Shown here: positions 53,026 through 59,834 of the stretch, one piece after another
Layout of the letters: each line of letters opens with the position of its first letter
How positions within the stretch are numbered: the stretch's first letter is position 1
DNA from: DASQPR01 sp963831705
GTDB taxonomy: Bacteria; Actinomycetota; Actinomycetes; Mycobacteriales; Micromonosporaceae
Assembly (NCBI GenBank): GCA_963831705.1
Contig: CAWHRE010000010.1
Span: 1,736,001 to 1,800,000 of the forward strand
Direction of reading: 5' to 3'
Length of the DNA stretch: 64,000 bases
The notes under the pieces: generated by a model
What the model was told of the DNA's origin: nothing
The model's input: only the letters and a program-made list of their open reading frames with translations
Databases searched by the model: none
Program-made: the position numbers and the translations under genes

Positions 53026-53270
53026 CCGCAGCACCCGGCGCCTGCCGACACCGCCTCCGCCTTGGCCGCCGGGTCGCAGCACACCCCGGCCGCCGTGGCG
53101 GCCTCGGCCGTGCCGCAACACGTCGATGCTGCCGGCGCGCTCGGCGCCGTTGCCGCTGATGTGCTGACGGGCGCAGGGCTGCCGCAGCAGCCGCCCGCTG
53201 CGGGCGGAGTGAACGCCTCGGCCGGGTTGCCGGCGAATCCGCCGGTCTTCGTGGTGGTGTTGTCGCTCAT
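53022..53270 (-). CDS. Small protein with four Cys-Cys pairs
   Basis: An 82-residue Ala/Pro/Ser-rich, probably unstructured protein with CC at residues 28-29, 51-52, 64-65 and 80-81, in CCGSP, CCGTA, CCDPA and terminal CCG contexts. Such vicinal thiols bind As(III) tightly in general, so a sequestration or chaperone role is a fair guess, but I know no named family. It shares CCGSPA with the oxidoreductase tail. Translation is coupled to the M28-like gene. ATG 53270 has GAGGAG upstream. The first ~20 residues (NTTTKTGGFAGNPAEAF) could serve as a leader for modification; this is speculative. Confidence 0.75.
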   Translation of the reverse strand: MSDNTTTKTGGFAGNPAEAFTPPAAGGCCGSPAPVSTSAATAPSAPAASTCCGTAEAATAAGVCCDPAAKAEAVSAGAGCCG

Positions 53271-53308
53271 GACGTGTCTCCTCTGTCTCGTGTCTCCGGT
53301 GATCTGGG

Positions 53309-53449
53309 TTAGCGGAACCCGGCGCCCCAGGACAGGGCCTGGGTCCGGGCGCGGTCACGGCGGGCCGCAGCGCGGCATGCCGCGGTGCATACCAGGGAGC
53401 AGCCGTCGCACCAGGTCACGGTGCCGGTGGCTTTCTTTCGTCCGAACAT
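53309..53449 (-). CDS. 46-residue Cys4 protein
   Basis: A small basic protein, MFGRKKATGTVTWCDGCSLV followed by CTAACRAAARRDRART. Four Cys in CxxC-x3-C-x3-C spacing suggest a zinc or heavy-metal site. ATG 53449 has GGGAG 6 nt upstream, so it is the first gene of the leftward operon and lies across from arsR. It may be a metallochaperone, a zinc-ribbon-like factor, or a small regulator; no evidence decides. Confidence 0.7.
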   Translation of the reverse strand: MFGRKKATGTVTWCDGCSLVCTAACRAAARRDRARTQALSWGAGFR

Positions 53450-53526
53450 TGACGTCTCCCTTGCTGTTAGCTGGCTGCCTGTATCGGCGGCCACCTAAGT
53501 TGATGACTGTCTAAGTAGGTTCGAGC

Positions 53527-53555
53527 TTGCACCTTGTTTCGACATCTGTCAACCT
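53527..53555 (+). promoter_or_regulatory. arsR promoter with overlapping operator copy 2
   Basis: TTGCAC (53527-53532), 17-nt spacer, CAACCT (53550-53555), then 6 nt to the ATG of arsR, so the message is leaderless. GACATCTGTCAAC (53541-53553) covers the -10 box. Confidence 0.65.
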
Positions 53556-53561
53556 AGAGTC

Positions 53562-53933
53562 ATGTCAAAGCAACCGCTGTCGGTCCTGCAAACCTCCGGA
53601 TGCTGCGCGCCGATCTCCCAGGCGCCGATCACACCGGCCGAGGCAATCGATCTCGCTGCGGCGTTTAAGGCACTCGGAGATCCGGTCCGGCTGCAACTGC
53701 TGTCGATGATCGCCTCGCACGCGGGCGGCGAGGTATGTGTCTGCGACCTGACCCCCGCCTTTGATCTGACCGGGCCGACGATCTCGCACCACCTGCGGGT
53801 GCTGCGCGAGGCCGGGCTGATCGACCATGAACGCCGTGGCACCTGGGTCTATTACTGGGCGATCCCGGCCAAGCTCAACGCCCTGTCCCAGCTCCTCGCG
53901 ATCGGCGAGGCCGCCCTCGTCCCGGCAGGCTGA
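53562..53933 (+). CDS. arsR: ArsR-family repressor with N-terminal CC arsenic site
   Basis: A 123-residue winged-helix repressor. Cys 14-15 (TSGCCAPIS) and Cys 59/61 (EVCVCDL) are placed like the As(III) ligands Cys15, Cys16 and Cys55 known in Corynebacterium glutamicum ArsR. HTH: PTISHHLRVLREAGLIDHER. Arsenite binding releases it from DNA. It is divergent from the Cys4/CC operon and upstream of the second ArsR, aquaporin and arsenate reductase genes; it probably controls both directions through GACATCTGTCAAC sites. Confidence 0.92.
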   Translation: MSKQPLSVLQTSGCCAPISQAPITPAEAIDLAAAFKALGDPVRLQLLSMIASHAGGEVCVCDLTPAFDLTGPTISHHLRVLREAGLIDHERRGTWVYYWAIPAKLNALSQLLAIGEAALVPAG

Positions 53934-53973
53934 CCTGACCGAGCGGGTTCATCGAATGTTCATGATCGGAGAT

Positions 53974-54017
53974 TTGACCGGCTTACCAGCGAAGCTGTTT
54001 CATCATCACATGGTGAT
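53974..54017 (+). promoter_or_regulatory. Second ars promoter with palindrome over the start codon
   Basis: TTGACC (53974-53979), 18-nt spacer, TTTCAT (53998-54003), 6 nt, then ATG 54010. ATCACATGGTGAT (54005-54017) is a perfect inverted repeat that includes the start codon, a good place for autorepression of a leaderless gene. Confidence 0.55.
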
Positions 54018-54333
54018 ATCAGTTGCTGGTGATGAGAGCGTTGCCGAGACGCTCCGGGTGCTGGCAGATCCGACCCGGGCGGCGATCCTCGAAGCCCTCG
54101 CCGCCGGACCCGCGTGCACCTGCCACCTGGTCGACGACCTCGGTCTCGCCCAGTCGAACGTCTCCAACCATCTGCGGGCGCTGCGACAGGTCGGGCTGGT
54201 CGCGCGCGAGCCGCACGGCCGGTTCACCTACTACCGGCTGCTCCCCGACGCTCTGGCCGCCGCCGCCGCGCACCTCGCCGACCTCGCCGACCAGGCGCGT
54301 CGCAACGCCGAGATCCGCCGGGAGTGCGCGTGA
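54010..54333 (+). CDS. ArsR/SmtB-family repressor, second copy
   Basis: A 107-residue winged-helix protein: ETLRVLADPTRAAILEALAA, the metal-helix motif CTCHLVDDL (Cys 36 and 38, His 39), HTH LAQSNVSNHLRALRQVGL, and GRFTYYRLLPDAL. The CxC motif is like that of plasmid ArsR or CmtR-type sensors; the ligand may be As, Sb or Cd/Pb. ATG 54010 follows a promoter directly; in-frame ATG 53956 is a longer alternative. The stop overlaps the aquaporin GTG by 4 nt. Confidence 0.88.
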   Translation: MVISVAGDESVAETLRVLADPTRAAILEALAAGPACTCHLVDDLGLAQSNVSNHLRALRQVGLVAREPHGRFTYYRLLPDALAAAAAHLADLADQARRNAEIRRECA

Positions 54334-55082
54334 CCAGCCCACTGTGGCGGCGCCTCGCCGCCGAGTTCCTCGGCACGCTGCTACTGGTCACGGCCGTCGT
54401 CGGCTCCGGGATCATGGCCTCGCGGCTGTCGCCGACTGATGTCGGTCTGCAACTCCTGGAAAACTCGACCGCGACGGTGTTCGCCCTGACGATCCTGATC
54501 CTGGTGTTCGGGCCGATCTCCGGCGCGCATTTCAACCCGGTCGTCTCGGCCGCCGACTGGTGGCTGCACCGCCACAGCCCCGACGGCTTGTCCGGCCGTG
54601 ACCTCGGCACTTACACCGTCGCCCAGATCGGCGGCGCGATCTGCGGGTCGCTTCTGGCCAACGCCATGTTCGCGATACCCCTCGAATGGTCGACGAAGCA
54701 CCGCACCGGGATACACCTGTGGCTGGGTGAGACCGTCGCGACCGCCGGGCTGCTGCTGCTGATCTTCGCCCTGGTCCGCACCGGCCGGGCCGCCATCGCC
54801 GCCCCCGCTGTGGGCGCCTACATCGGCGCCGCGTACTGGTTCACCTCGTCGACCTCGTTCGCGAATCCCGCCGTCACGATCGGCCGGGCGTTCAGCGACA
54901 CCTTCGCCGGTATCGCGCCCGTCTCCGTGCCCGGATTCGTGGTCGCGCAGATCATCGGCCTGCTGGTCGGCCTCGGCCTGATCGCGGTCCTGTACCCGCA
55001 CCACCGGGCCGACGACGCGGTCGTGCTCGCCGCCGTCGACGCCGAAACACCGGCGGCCACCACGGCGACCGCCCGAACCTGA
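54330..55082 (+). CDS. MIP-family aquaglyceroporin of the ars operon (AqpS-like)
   Basis: A 250-residue six-helix channel. The two half-helix motifs are FNPVVSA (first NPA changed to NPV) and FANPAVTIGR (second NPA intact). AEFLGTLLLVTAVVGSG is the typical N-terminus. In Sinorhizobium AqpS an aquaglyceroporin in an ars operon lets arsenite leave the cell after ArsC reduces arsenate; the arsR-aqp-arsC order here fits that model. GTG 54330 is translationally coupled to the second arsR gene. Confidence 0.92.
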   Translation: MTSPLWRRLAAEFLGTLLLVTAVVGSGIMASRLSPTDVGLQLLENSTATVFALTILILVFGPISGAHFNPVVSAADWWLHRHSPDGLSGRDLGTYTVAQIGGAICGSLLANAMFAIPLEWSTKHRTGIHLWLGETVATAGLLLLIFALVRTGRAAIAAPAVGAYIGAAYWFTSSTSFANPAVTIGRAFSDTFAGIAPVSVPGFVVAQIIGLLVGLGLIAVLYPHHRADDAVVLAAVDAETPAATTATART

Positions 55083-55140
55083 CCTGCCCGTGCGCCGACT
55101 TTCCGATCAATTCGTTGCGACGACCAGTGGAGCCCATGCC

Positions 55141-55563
55141 ATGACCAGCACCACCAGCAGGCCGAGTGTCCTGTTCGTTTGCGTCCACAACGCCGGCCGC
55201 TCCCAGATGGCCGCCGGCTGGCTGCGTCACCTCGCCGGCGACACCATCGAAGCCCGCTCCGCCGGGTCGGAACCGCGCGACCAGATCAACCCGGTCGCGG
55301 TCGCCGCGATGGCCGAGGTCGGCATCGACATCTCTACCGGCATCCCGAAGAGACTCGACTGGGATCTCGCCGAAGGTGCCGACGTCATCATCACCATGGG
55401 CTGCGGCGACACTTGCCCGGTGTTCCCCGGCAAACGCTACGAGGACTGGGCGCTGACCGACCCGGCCGGACAACCGATCGAGGTCGTCCGGACCGTGCGG
55501 GACGAGATCCGCGACCGGGTCACCACCCTCGTCGCCGAACTGCTTCCCGCCGACACCGCCTAA
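55141..55563 (+). CDS. arsC: Arsenate reductase, low-molecular-weight phosphatase type
   Basis: A 140-residue LMW-PTP-fold reductase. P-loop CVHNAGRSQ (Cys 14, Arg 20), second Cys site MGCGDTCPVF (Cys 88, Cys 92), and general-acid Asp in WALTDPAG. The Cys pair fits the thioredoxin- or mycothiol-coupled groups; with actinobacteria, mycothiol/mycoredoxin is plausible. It makes arsenite, which the adjacent aquaporin can release. ATG 55141 has GGAG 9 nt upstream. Confidence 0.93.
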   Translation: MTSTTSRPSVLFVCVHNAGRSQMAAGWLRHLAGDTIEARSAGSEPRDQINPVAVAAMAEVGIDISTGIPKRLDWDLAEGADVIITMGCGDTCPVFPGKRYEDWALTDPAGQPIEVVRTVRDEIRDRVTTLVAELLPADTA

Positions 55564-55580
55564 CCTCCTGGCCGGATGGC

Positions 55581-55751
55581 CTATCCGATCGTCGCGGCGG
55601 TACGGGCGGCGAGAGTCCAGGCGTGCGCGGCGACCTGGACCGCGTCATACGGTGACCCCAGCGGCGGTGCGTAGGACAGGTCGAGGTCGCTGACCTCGGC
55701 CACTGTCACCGCGTGATGCAACGCGACCGCGTACACGTCCACCCGCTTCGC
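55581..55751 (-). pseudogene. C-terminal fragment of a pyridine nucleotide-disulphide oxidoreductase
   Basis: About 57 residues match only the C-terminal dimerisation part of an FAD-dependent oxidoreductase of the CoA-disulphide or NADH oxidase group: DVYAVALHHAVTVAEVSDLD, then LSYAPPLGSPYDAVQVAAHA. The frame is open upstream, but no catalytic or FAD part is present. A deletion inside the island probably removed it. It lies on the opposite strand to arsC, 17 nt from its stop. Confidence 0.65.
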
Positions 55752-56395
55752 GACGCTCGCGCGCCAGGTGCTCATCGGCCACCACCAGTTGCCGAAGGCG
55801 GACGGGAACGATGCGCGAAAAGTTGATCGTTGGAATTTATGAACCATGGTTGACCTCCGGTTATGGAGGCCCCGAACCAGCGTCGCTCCCCGAAAATTGC
55901 TGGGGATCTTGCTGGGGAACGACGTCGAACTCACCCGTACGAGCCCGAACCGGGCCGGACGACGCTGTAACGTAGCCGCACGTCAACGGCCTTTCCGGGA
56001 TGAAAACCGACCACCACGAGTGAACCGGGCGGAATTGTTCGCCGAGGACGACGATTGGGGCTACGGGCCACCCCGCTATTGCGGCTAGTGAGGCGTGACG
56101 GCCGCGGCAAAAGGCGCGGCAACGAGCATGTGCTGATGGACATCGAACTAGCCTGACGGCCCGCAGATTGCGGTCTTGAAACCGCCGTCCTCGCGATAGG
56201 TGAGAGCGCGATCCACTCGTCGAATCGGCTCGATCAGCGTTCATAGGTATTGCGTGACCGCGCTGGGCAGTTCACCTTGACCGAGCCCAAAATACGCGAC
56301 GAAGTTTCGCAGGAAGGCGCGGAACTGTGCGGAATGTGTTGGGAAGATGCACTGCGCGGGTCGAACACAATCCGCGCAACAACCGGATGCGCGCG
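55752..56395. other. Gap without a convincing gene
   Basis: Open frames on both strands here look non-coding. AATTGCTGGGGATCTTGC at ~55896 repeats the sequence near 48851, and the CCCCAGCA complement appears four times across the two sites. It may be the remains of a lost integrase or transposase region. Confidence 0.4.
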
Positions 56396-57016
56396 CTAAT
56401 CGAGTGGCGAGGTGTCCCGGACCAGGACGGTCAGCGTCCCCGGGTCCGGGATCGGGAACTCGGTGAAGCCGAGCCGGTCGTAGAACCGGCGGGCACCGGT
56501 GTTCGTGGTCAGCATCTCCAGGTGCATGGCCGGGACGCCGTCGGCGCGCAGGCCGTCGGTCAGCCGGGCCATGAGGGCGCGGCCGTACCCGTGGCCCTGC
56601 CACTCGGGCAGCAGGTCGATGTGCAGATGCGCGGGGTACGCCGCGAGTTCCGGCCGGACCCGCCACTGCGGATGGTGGTGGAATGCCCGCATCCGGTCCT
56701 GCGCGGTGACCGGCGGATCGGGCGGGACCGGGATCCGGTCCCGCGTCGACGGCACCCACTCGTCGCGGAGCCGCCGGGCGAACGCGGCGGTGTCCGGCGT
56801 GCCGAGCACGTAGCCGACCGCCTGCCCGCCGCCGTCGTCGAGGACGTGCGCGTGCCGCGGTTCGAGCTGCAGGTAGGGCACGGCGAACAGGTCGCCCCAC
56901 AGCCGGTCGTCGTCGAACTGCCCGCGCGCGTCGGCTCCGCCGTCGGCGGTGCGGACGCAGATGTCGTACAGGGCGTTGACGTCGGACGCAACGGCGGTAC
57001 GCAGGAACGCAGGCAT
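56396..57016 (-). CDS. GNAT-family N-acetyltransferase
   Basis: A 206-residue GNAT protein. The acetyl-CoA site is HIDLLPEWQGHGYGRALMAR (Q-x-x-G-x-G type), and NTGARRFYDRLGFTEFPIPD is the typical C-terminal strand. The start FLRTAVASDVNALYDICVRT is full length for the actinobacterial class with an insert around residues 80-130. Substrate unknown; GNAT genes are usual island passengers. Higher GC than the core genes around it. Confidence 0.88.
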   Translation of the reverse strand: MPAFLRTAVASDVNALYDICVRTADGGADARGQFDDDRLWGDLFAVPYLQLEPRHAHVLDDGGGQAVGYVLGTPDTAAFARRLRDEWVPSTRDRIPVPPDPPVTAQDRMRAFHHHPQWRVRPELAAYPAHLHIDLLPEWQGHGYGRALMARLTDGLRADGVPAMHLEMLTTNTGARRFYDRLGFTEFPIPDPGTLTVLVRDTSPLD

Positions 57017-57050
57017 ACCGCCAACCTACGATGCCGCACCGACGCCCCGG

Positions 57051-57242
57051 TCAGGGGTAGGTGCGGCCCTTCCAGAGCGCGTCGGCTTCTTGCGCGGCTG
57101 GGGCCACGGGCGATTCCAGAGCCTCGCGCACCGTGCGGCGATGGACGTTGTACTTGTTGGCCGAGGCGCGGATCGACAACTGCTCCACCCGGGCGTCCCG
57201 GTGGATCGCGGCGAACAGGTCGACCTTCGACGTCCCGGCCAT
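57051..57242 (-). pseudogene. IS21-type transposase N-terminal remnant
   Basis: A 63-residue frame with KVDLFAAIHRDARVEQLSIR and ANKYNVHRRTVREALES, the N-terminal DNA-binding part of IstA-like transposases. The rest of the gene (DDE domain) and istB are absent; the frame ends at a TAG after GRTYP. It is next to three TGGGGCC repeats of the kind found at IS21 ends. Confidence 0.7.
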
Positions 57243-57291
57243 CCGACCTCCCCATCAGCAGAGCAGCTCGAGCATTTCACCACAAAGAAAA

Positions 57292-57399
57292 TGGGGCCAG
57301 AACTCGTTCCCAGCGATCACCCCACCGGGCGACGGTGGGGGCAAAACTCACCATTACCGATTCCGCGATCAAGAACGTGGGGCCGACGTTCATTCCCAG
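57292..57399. repeat. Three ~22-nt repeats, likely an IS21-family end
   Basis: Units at 57292-57313, 57336-57358 and 57378-57399 share TGGGGCC(A/G)(G/A)A-C-TTC-TTCCCAG-like sequence, spaced 42-44 nt. Multiple terminal repeats of this form are typical for IS21-family elements. They lie upstream of the transposase remnant. Confidence 0.6.
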
Positions 57400-57607
57400 A
57401 CGGGGCACTACTGATCCTCAGAGCCAAGCGCGGCGGTACCAAGCCAGGCGGCGGACGGGTTGGGTCGAGGTCGGCAAAGGTCCATTGAAAGTCGCTTCGA
57501 CGTGGGCCATCAACGGGCCATTCCGGCTGGCTACACGAGGTACGGCCAGGCCACTACTGGCCGAAGCACGCCGAGGTCAGCCAGGTCGATTTACGGGTGT
57601 CGCATGG

Positions 57608-57653
57608 TTCCCAAGCTGACAATGCGGGTTCGATTCCCGTCACCCGCTCCACG
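57608..57653 (+). repeat. Right attachment repeat (partial tRNA-Gly)
   Basis: Copies the tRNA-Gly 3' part from the anticodon loop onward, with one mismatch. There is no 5' half, so it cannot be a tRNA. It marks the right end of the island. Confidence 0.85.
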
Positions 57654-57719
57654 ACAAAAGCCCGGGCCGCCATTTGGCCTCGCTCGAAGACGCGTCCTGC
57701 ACGGTACAGCGCGATCGGC

Positions 57720-57725
57720 TAGTGT
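57720..57725 (+). promoter_or_regulatory. -10 box TAGTGT of the NUDIX gene
   Basis: TAGTGT ends 8 nt before the ATG at 57734 with no ribosome-binding site, which suggests a leaderless or nearly leaderless transcript. Confidence 0.5.
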
Positions 57726-57733
57726 CCGGGACC

Positions 57734-58462
57734 ATGCCTGCGGAGAACGTGCACCAACCTCTACCTGAGCACGAGCTCGTCGCCACCGACTCCACGACGG
57801 TCTACGCAAACCGCTGGATGACTGTGCGCGAGGACAAGACGCTGCGGCATGACGGCGTCGAAGGGATCTACGGGGTTATCGACAAGCCAGACTTCGCGCT
57901 CGTGGTCCCCTACGCCGACAGCGGCTTCCACCTCGTCGAGCAATACCGGTACCCGGTCAAAGGCCGCTACTGGGAGTTTCCCCAGGGCTCGTGGGAGGCC
58001 AACCCTGACGTGGATCCGCTCGCCCTGGCTCGCGGGGAACTCGCTGAGGAGACCGGCCTGCGCGCCGGGGCCATGACACCACTGGGCTACCTATTCGAGG
58101 CATGCGGGTACAGCACCCAGGGCTTCCACGTGATCCTCGCGACCGACCTGACTCCCGGCGAGCCCAACCTGGAGGAATCGGAGGCCGGATTGATCAGCCG
58201 CTGGTTCCCAGAATCACAGGTGTGGCAACTAATCGCCGAGGGGAGTCTCAGAGACGCGCCAACGATCGCAGCGCTCGCACTGTTCCACCAGCACCGGTTT
58301 CTGATAAGTCCCTCACCAGCGATGCTAGGACTTGGGACGGCACATCGCTTGGTCGATCGCGGCCATCGCGGCCATGACGGCGATGTCCGGATCGGGGTCG
58401 GCCAGGTTGCTCCAAACCTGGGGATCGCACGGCCGGCCGCCGAGGTCTTGTGGTGCTTCTGA
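57734..58462 (+). CDS. NUDIX hydrolase, ADP-ribose pyrophosphatase type
   Basis: The core (~185 residues) is an ADP-ribose pyrophosphatase-like NUDIX protein: YANRWMTVREDKTLRHDGVE, YRYPVKGRYWEFPQGSWEA and the Nudix helix ARGELAEETGLRAG (R-E-L-x-E-E-x-G). It would hydrolyse ADP-ribose or a related dinucleotide to AMP and a sugar phosphate. The last ~55 residues run 138 nt into the convergent SIR2-SLOG gene and look like antisense of it; a lost stop or natural overlap may explain that. ATG 57734. Lying next to an NAD-cleaving protein family, it could handle products of that enzyme; inference. Confidence 0.85.
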   Translation: MPAENVHQPLPEHELVATDSTTVYANRWMTVREDKTLRHDGVEGIYGVIDKPDFALVVPYADSGFHLVEQYRYPVKGRYWEFPQGSWEANPDVDPLALARGELAEETGLRAGAMTPLGYLFEACGYSTQGFHVILATDLTPGEPNLEESEAGLISRWFPESQVWQLIAEGSLRDAPTIAALALFHQHRFLISPSPAMLGLGTAHRLVDRGHRGHDGDVRIGVGQVAPNLGIARPAAEVLWCF

Positions 58463-59713
58463 ATCCTCCCAGACGGCTCGTGCAGTTGCGCCGCTGGAAG
58501 CGAGTGGAACCACGCTCACCCCACGATCGAGTGCCCACTGCACTTCTGCGCTGGTGTGCCGTCCACCTCCGATGACAAGAAGCGTGCGGCACTCATCGAG
58601 GACACTACCGACGAGTTCTTCCTGGTCAAGATCGGTAAAGATCGCGGTACCAACACGGGAGTCCGTCGGCGGCGCGTGTTCTCCGGGCGCTTTGGGAAAG
58701 TAAATCCGGAACCGGTCTGGGGTGTATCGGCCGCTGGCTCGCAGGAGTTGGGCGAGTCTGTCTGTGACGCCCCAACCTGCTGGTCCGCCGACCGAAGTGA
58801 TCTCCCACGAGGGCGGACGAGCCGTGAGAGCGACCGCGACCTTGTTGTACCAAGGCTCCAGGTCGGTCTGGTCACCGCTCCCACTGACGAACAAGCGTTC
58901 CGGACGGGTGCGTCTGGTGACCGCCTGCAGCACTGCGGTCAACTCGCTGAAATCGCCGATCTCACAGACGTGTACGCCGCTACTTTCCAGATCGCAGACT
59001 CGAAGCTCATGAAGTTGGATCGCGGCGGGGCTGGTCGGTCGGCGGAGGACGGTGAGGTGACGGTCCGCGGCTGCTGTGCCGTAGCGACGAGCAAGTCGCA
59101 GGAGCACGTCGATATTTGGATCGGCGAAACTGAAGCCGAGGAACAACATCGTATGGGTCAGATACGACGCCCGCAGCAGTGCCCACATCCGAGGGTGAGT
59201 GTCCTCGTACTGCTCGAAGTCACTGCGAGTGATCACTGGGGGAGCCATCCAGGTAGGCGGGGAATCCGCACTGAGGCTGCCGTGCATTTTGATGATCGTT
59301 CGGCGGCCGGCACCGATATCGAGAGCGTCGCTGTCCCGAGCGGCGACACTGGCATTGGGGGCCGCCATTTCCAGCAACGGATCAAAATTGGTCGTCCAGA
59401 CCTCATCGATTGGAAGCTTCGCGATCAGGTGATGGCTCTGCGCCGGCATTTTGTAGGCCGACAATGCATTGCGCAGATGGGCCTCCAGAGCCGGGCGCCG
59501 GCCCGGAGCGTTTTGTTCGTAGTACTCGGCCAGCAACGGAAGATCCGCGAACTCCTGCGCGACTCCGATCTCGGCGGCAAGCGGGACCAGAAGGTCGTTC
59601 CAGGTGGGCAACCCGGCCGCTGTGGACAGGCCCGCGCCAACGAACAGCGACGCGACGCCGGCATCGACAGCGCGGCCAAAGATGCCAACGAGTTCGTACC
59701 GGTCAATCGTCAT
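58325..59713 (-). CDS. SIR2-SLOG protein resembling Thoeris ThsA
   Basis: A 462-residue two-domain protein. The SIR2 domain (residues ~5-265) has FVGAGLSTAAGLPTW, TTNFD (Asn 109), IIKMHGS (His 144) and FLGFSFADPNID. Asn 109 and His 144 lie close to the catalytic Asn112 and His152 of Bacillus cereus ThsA. The C-terminal SLOG domain (~270-420) has RLFVSGSGD, SVGGPAGWGV, LLVIGGGRHTSAEVQ and VVPLASSGATARAVWED. In Thoeris, a TIR protein (ThsB) makes a cyclic ADP-ribose signal that binds SLOG and activates NAD loss and cell death upon phage infection. No TIR gene is seen in the window, so function is inferred from architecture. Confidence 0.88.
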   Translation of the reverse strand: MTIDRYELVGIFGRAVDAGVASLFVGAGLSTAAGLPTWNDLLVPLAAEIGVAQEFADLPLLAEYYEQNAPGRRPALEAHLRNALSAYKMPAQSHHLIAKLPIDEVWTTNFDPLLEMAAPNASVAARDSDALDIGAGRRTIIKMHGSLSADSPPTWMAPPVITRSDFEQYEDTHPRMWALLRASYLTHTMLFLGFSFADPNIDVLLRLARRYGTAAADRHLTVLRRPTSPAAIQLHELRVCDLESSGVHVCEIGDFSELTAVLQAVTRRTRPERLFVSGSGDQTDLEPWYNKVAVALTARPPSWEITSVGGPAGWGVTDRLAQLLRASGRYTPDRFRIYFPKAPGEHAPPTDSRVGTAIFTDLDQEELVGSVLDECRTLLVIGGGRHTSAEVQWALDRGVSVVPLASSGATARAVWEDSEAPQDLGGRPCDPQVWSNLADPDPDIAVMAAMAAIDQAMCRPKS

Positions 59714-59834
59714 CCGACCAGCGTGTCACTTGAAGACGCACCTGAAGCACGGATTTTGCTTATCCGGTGCGCTGATCGCGATGACTTTCCGGGTTCTGGT
59801 TGGTCTGATCTGATAGCTCGAAAGGGGGGCGGGA

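Larger units (their letters stand above)
48740..57653. mobile_element. tRNA-Gly-borne genomic island with arsenic resistance genes
   Basis: The island is bounded by 46-bp direct repeats (48740-48785 and 57608-57653, one mismatch) made of the tRNA-Gly 3' end, the standard mark of tyrosine-integrase insertion. It holds the ars genes, a redox/transport/peptidase operon, an acetyltransferase, an oxidoreductase remnant and IS21-type debris. No integrase is seen, so it is likely immobile now or moved in trans. Island calling is from structure; foreign origin is inferred. Confidence 0.8.

Noticed and set aside
55861..56244. 127-codon open frame on the - strand in the island
   Set aside because: No domain, no ribosome-binding site, and composition like non-coding DNA.
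56241..56900. 220-codon open frame overlapping the GNAT gene on the same strand
   Set aside because: Ala/Arg/Pro shadow in another frame; the GNAT frame has clear motifs.
57608..57653. Second tRNA-Gly gene
   Set aside because: Only the 3' half is present; no acceptor 5' strand or D arm. It is an attachment repeat.
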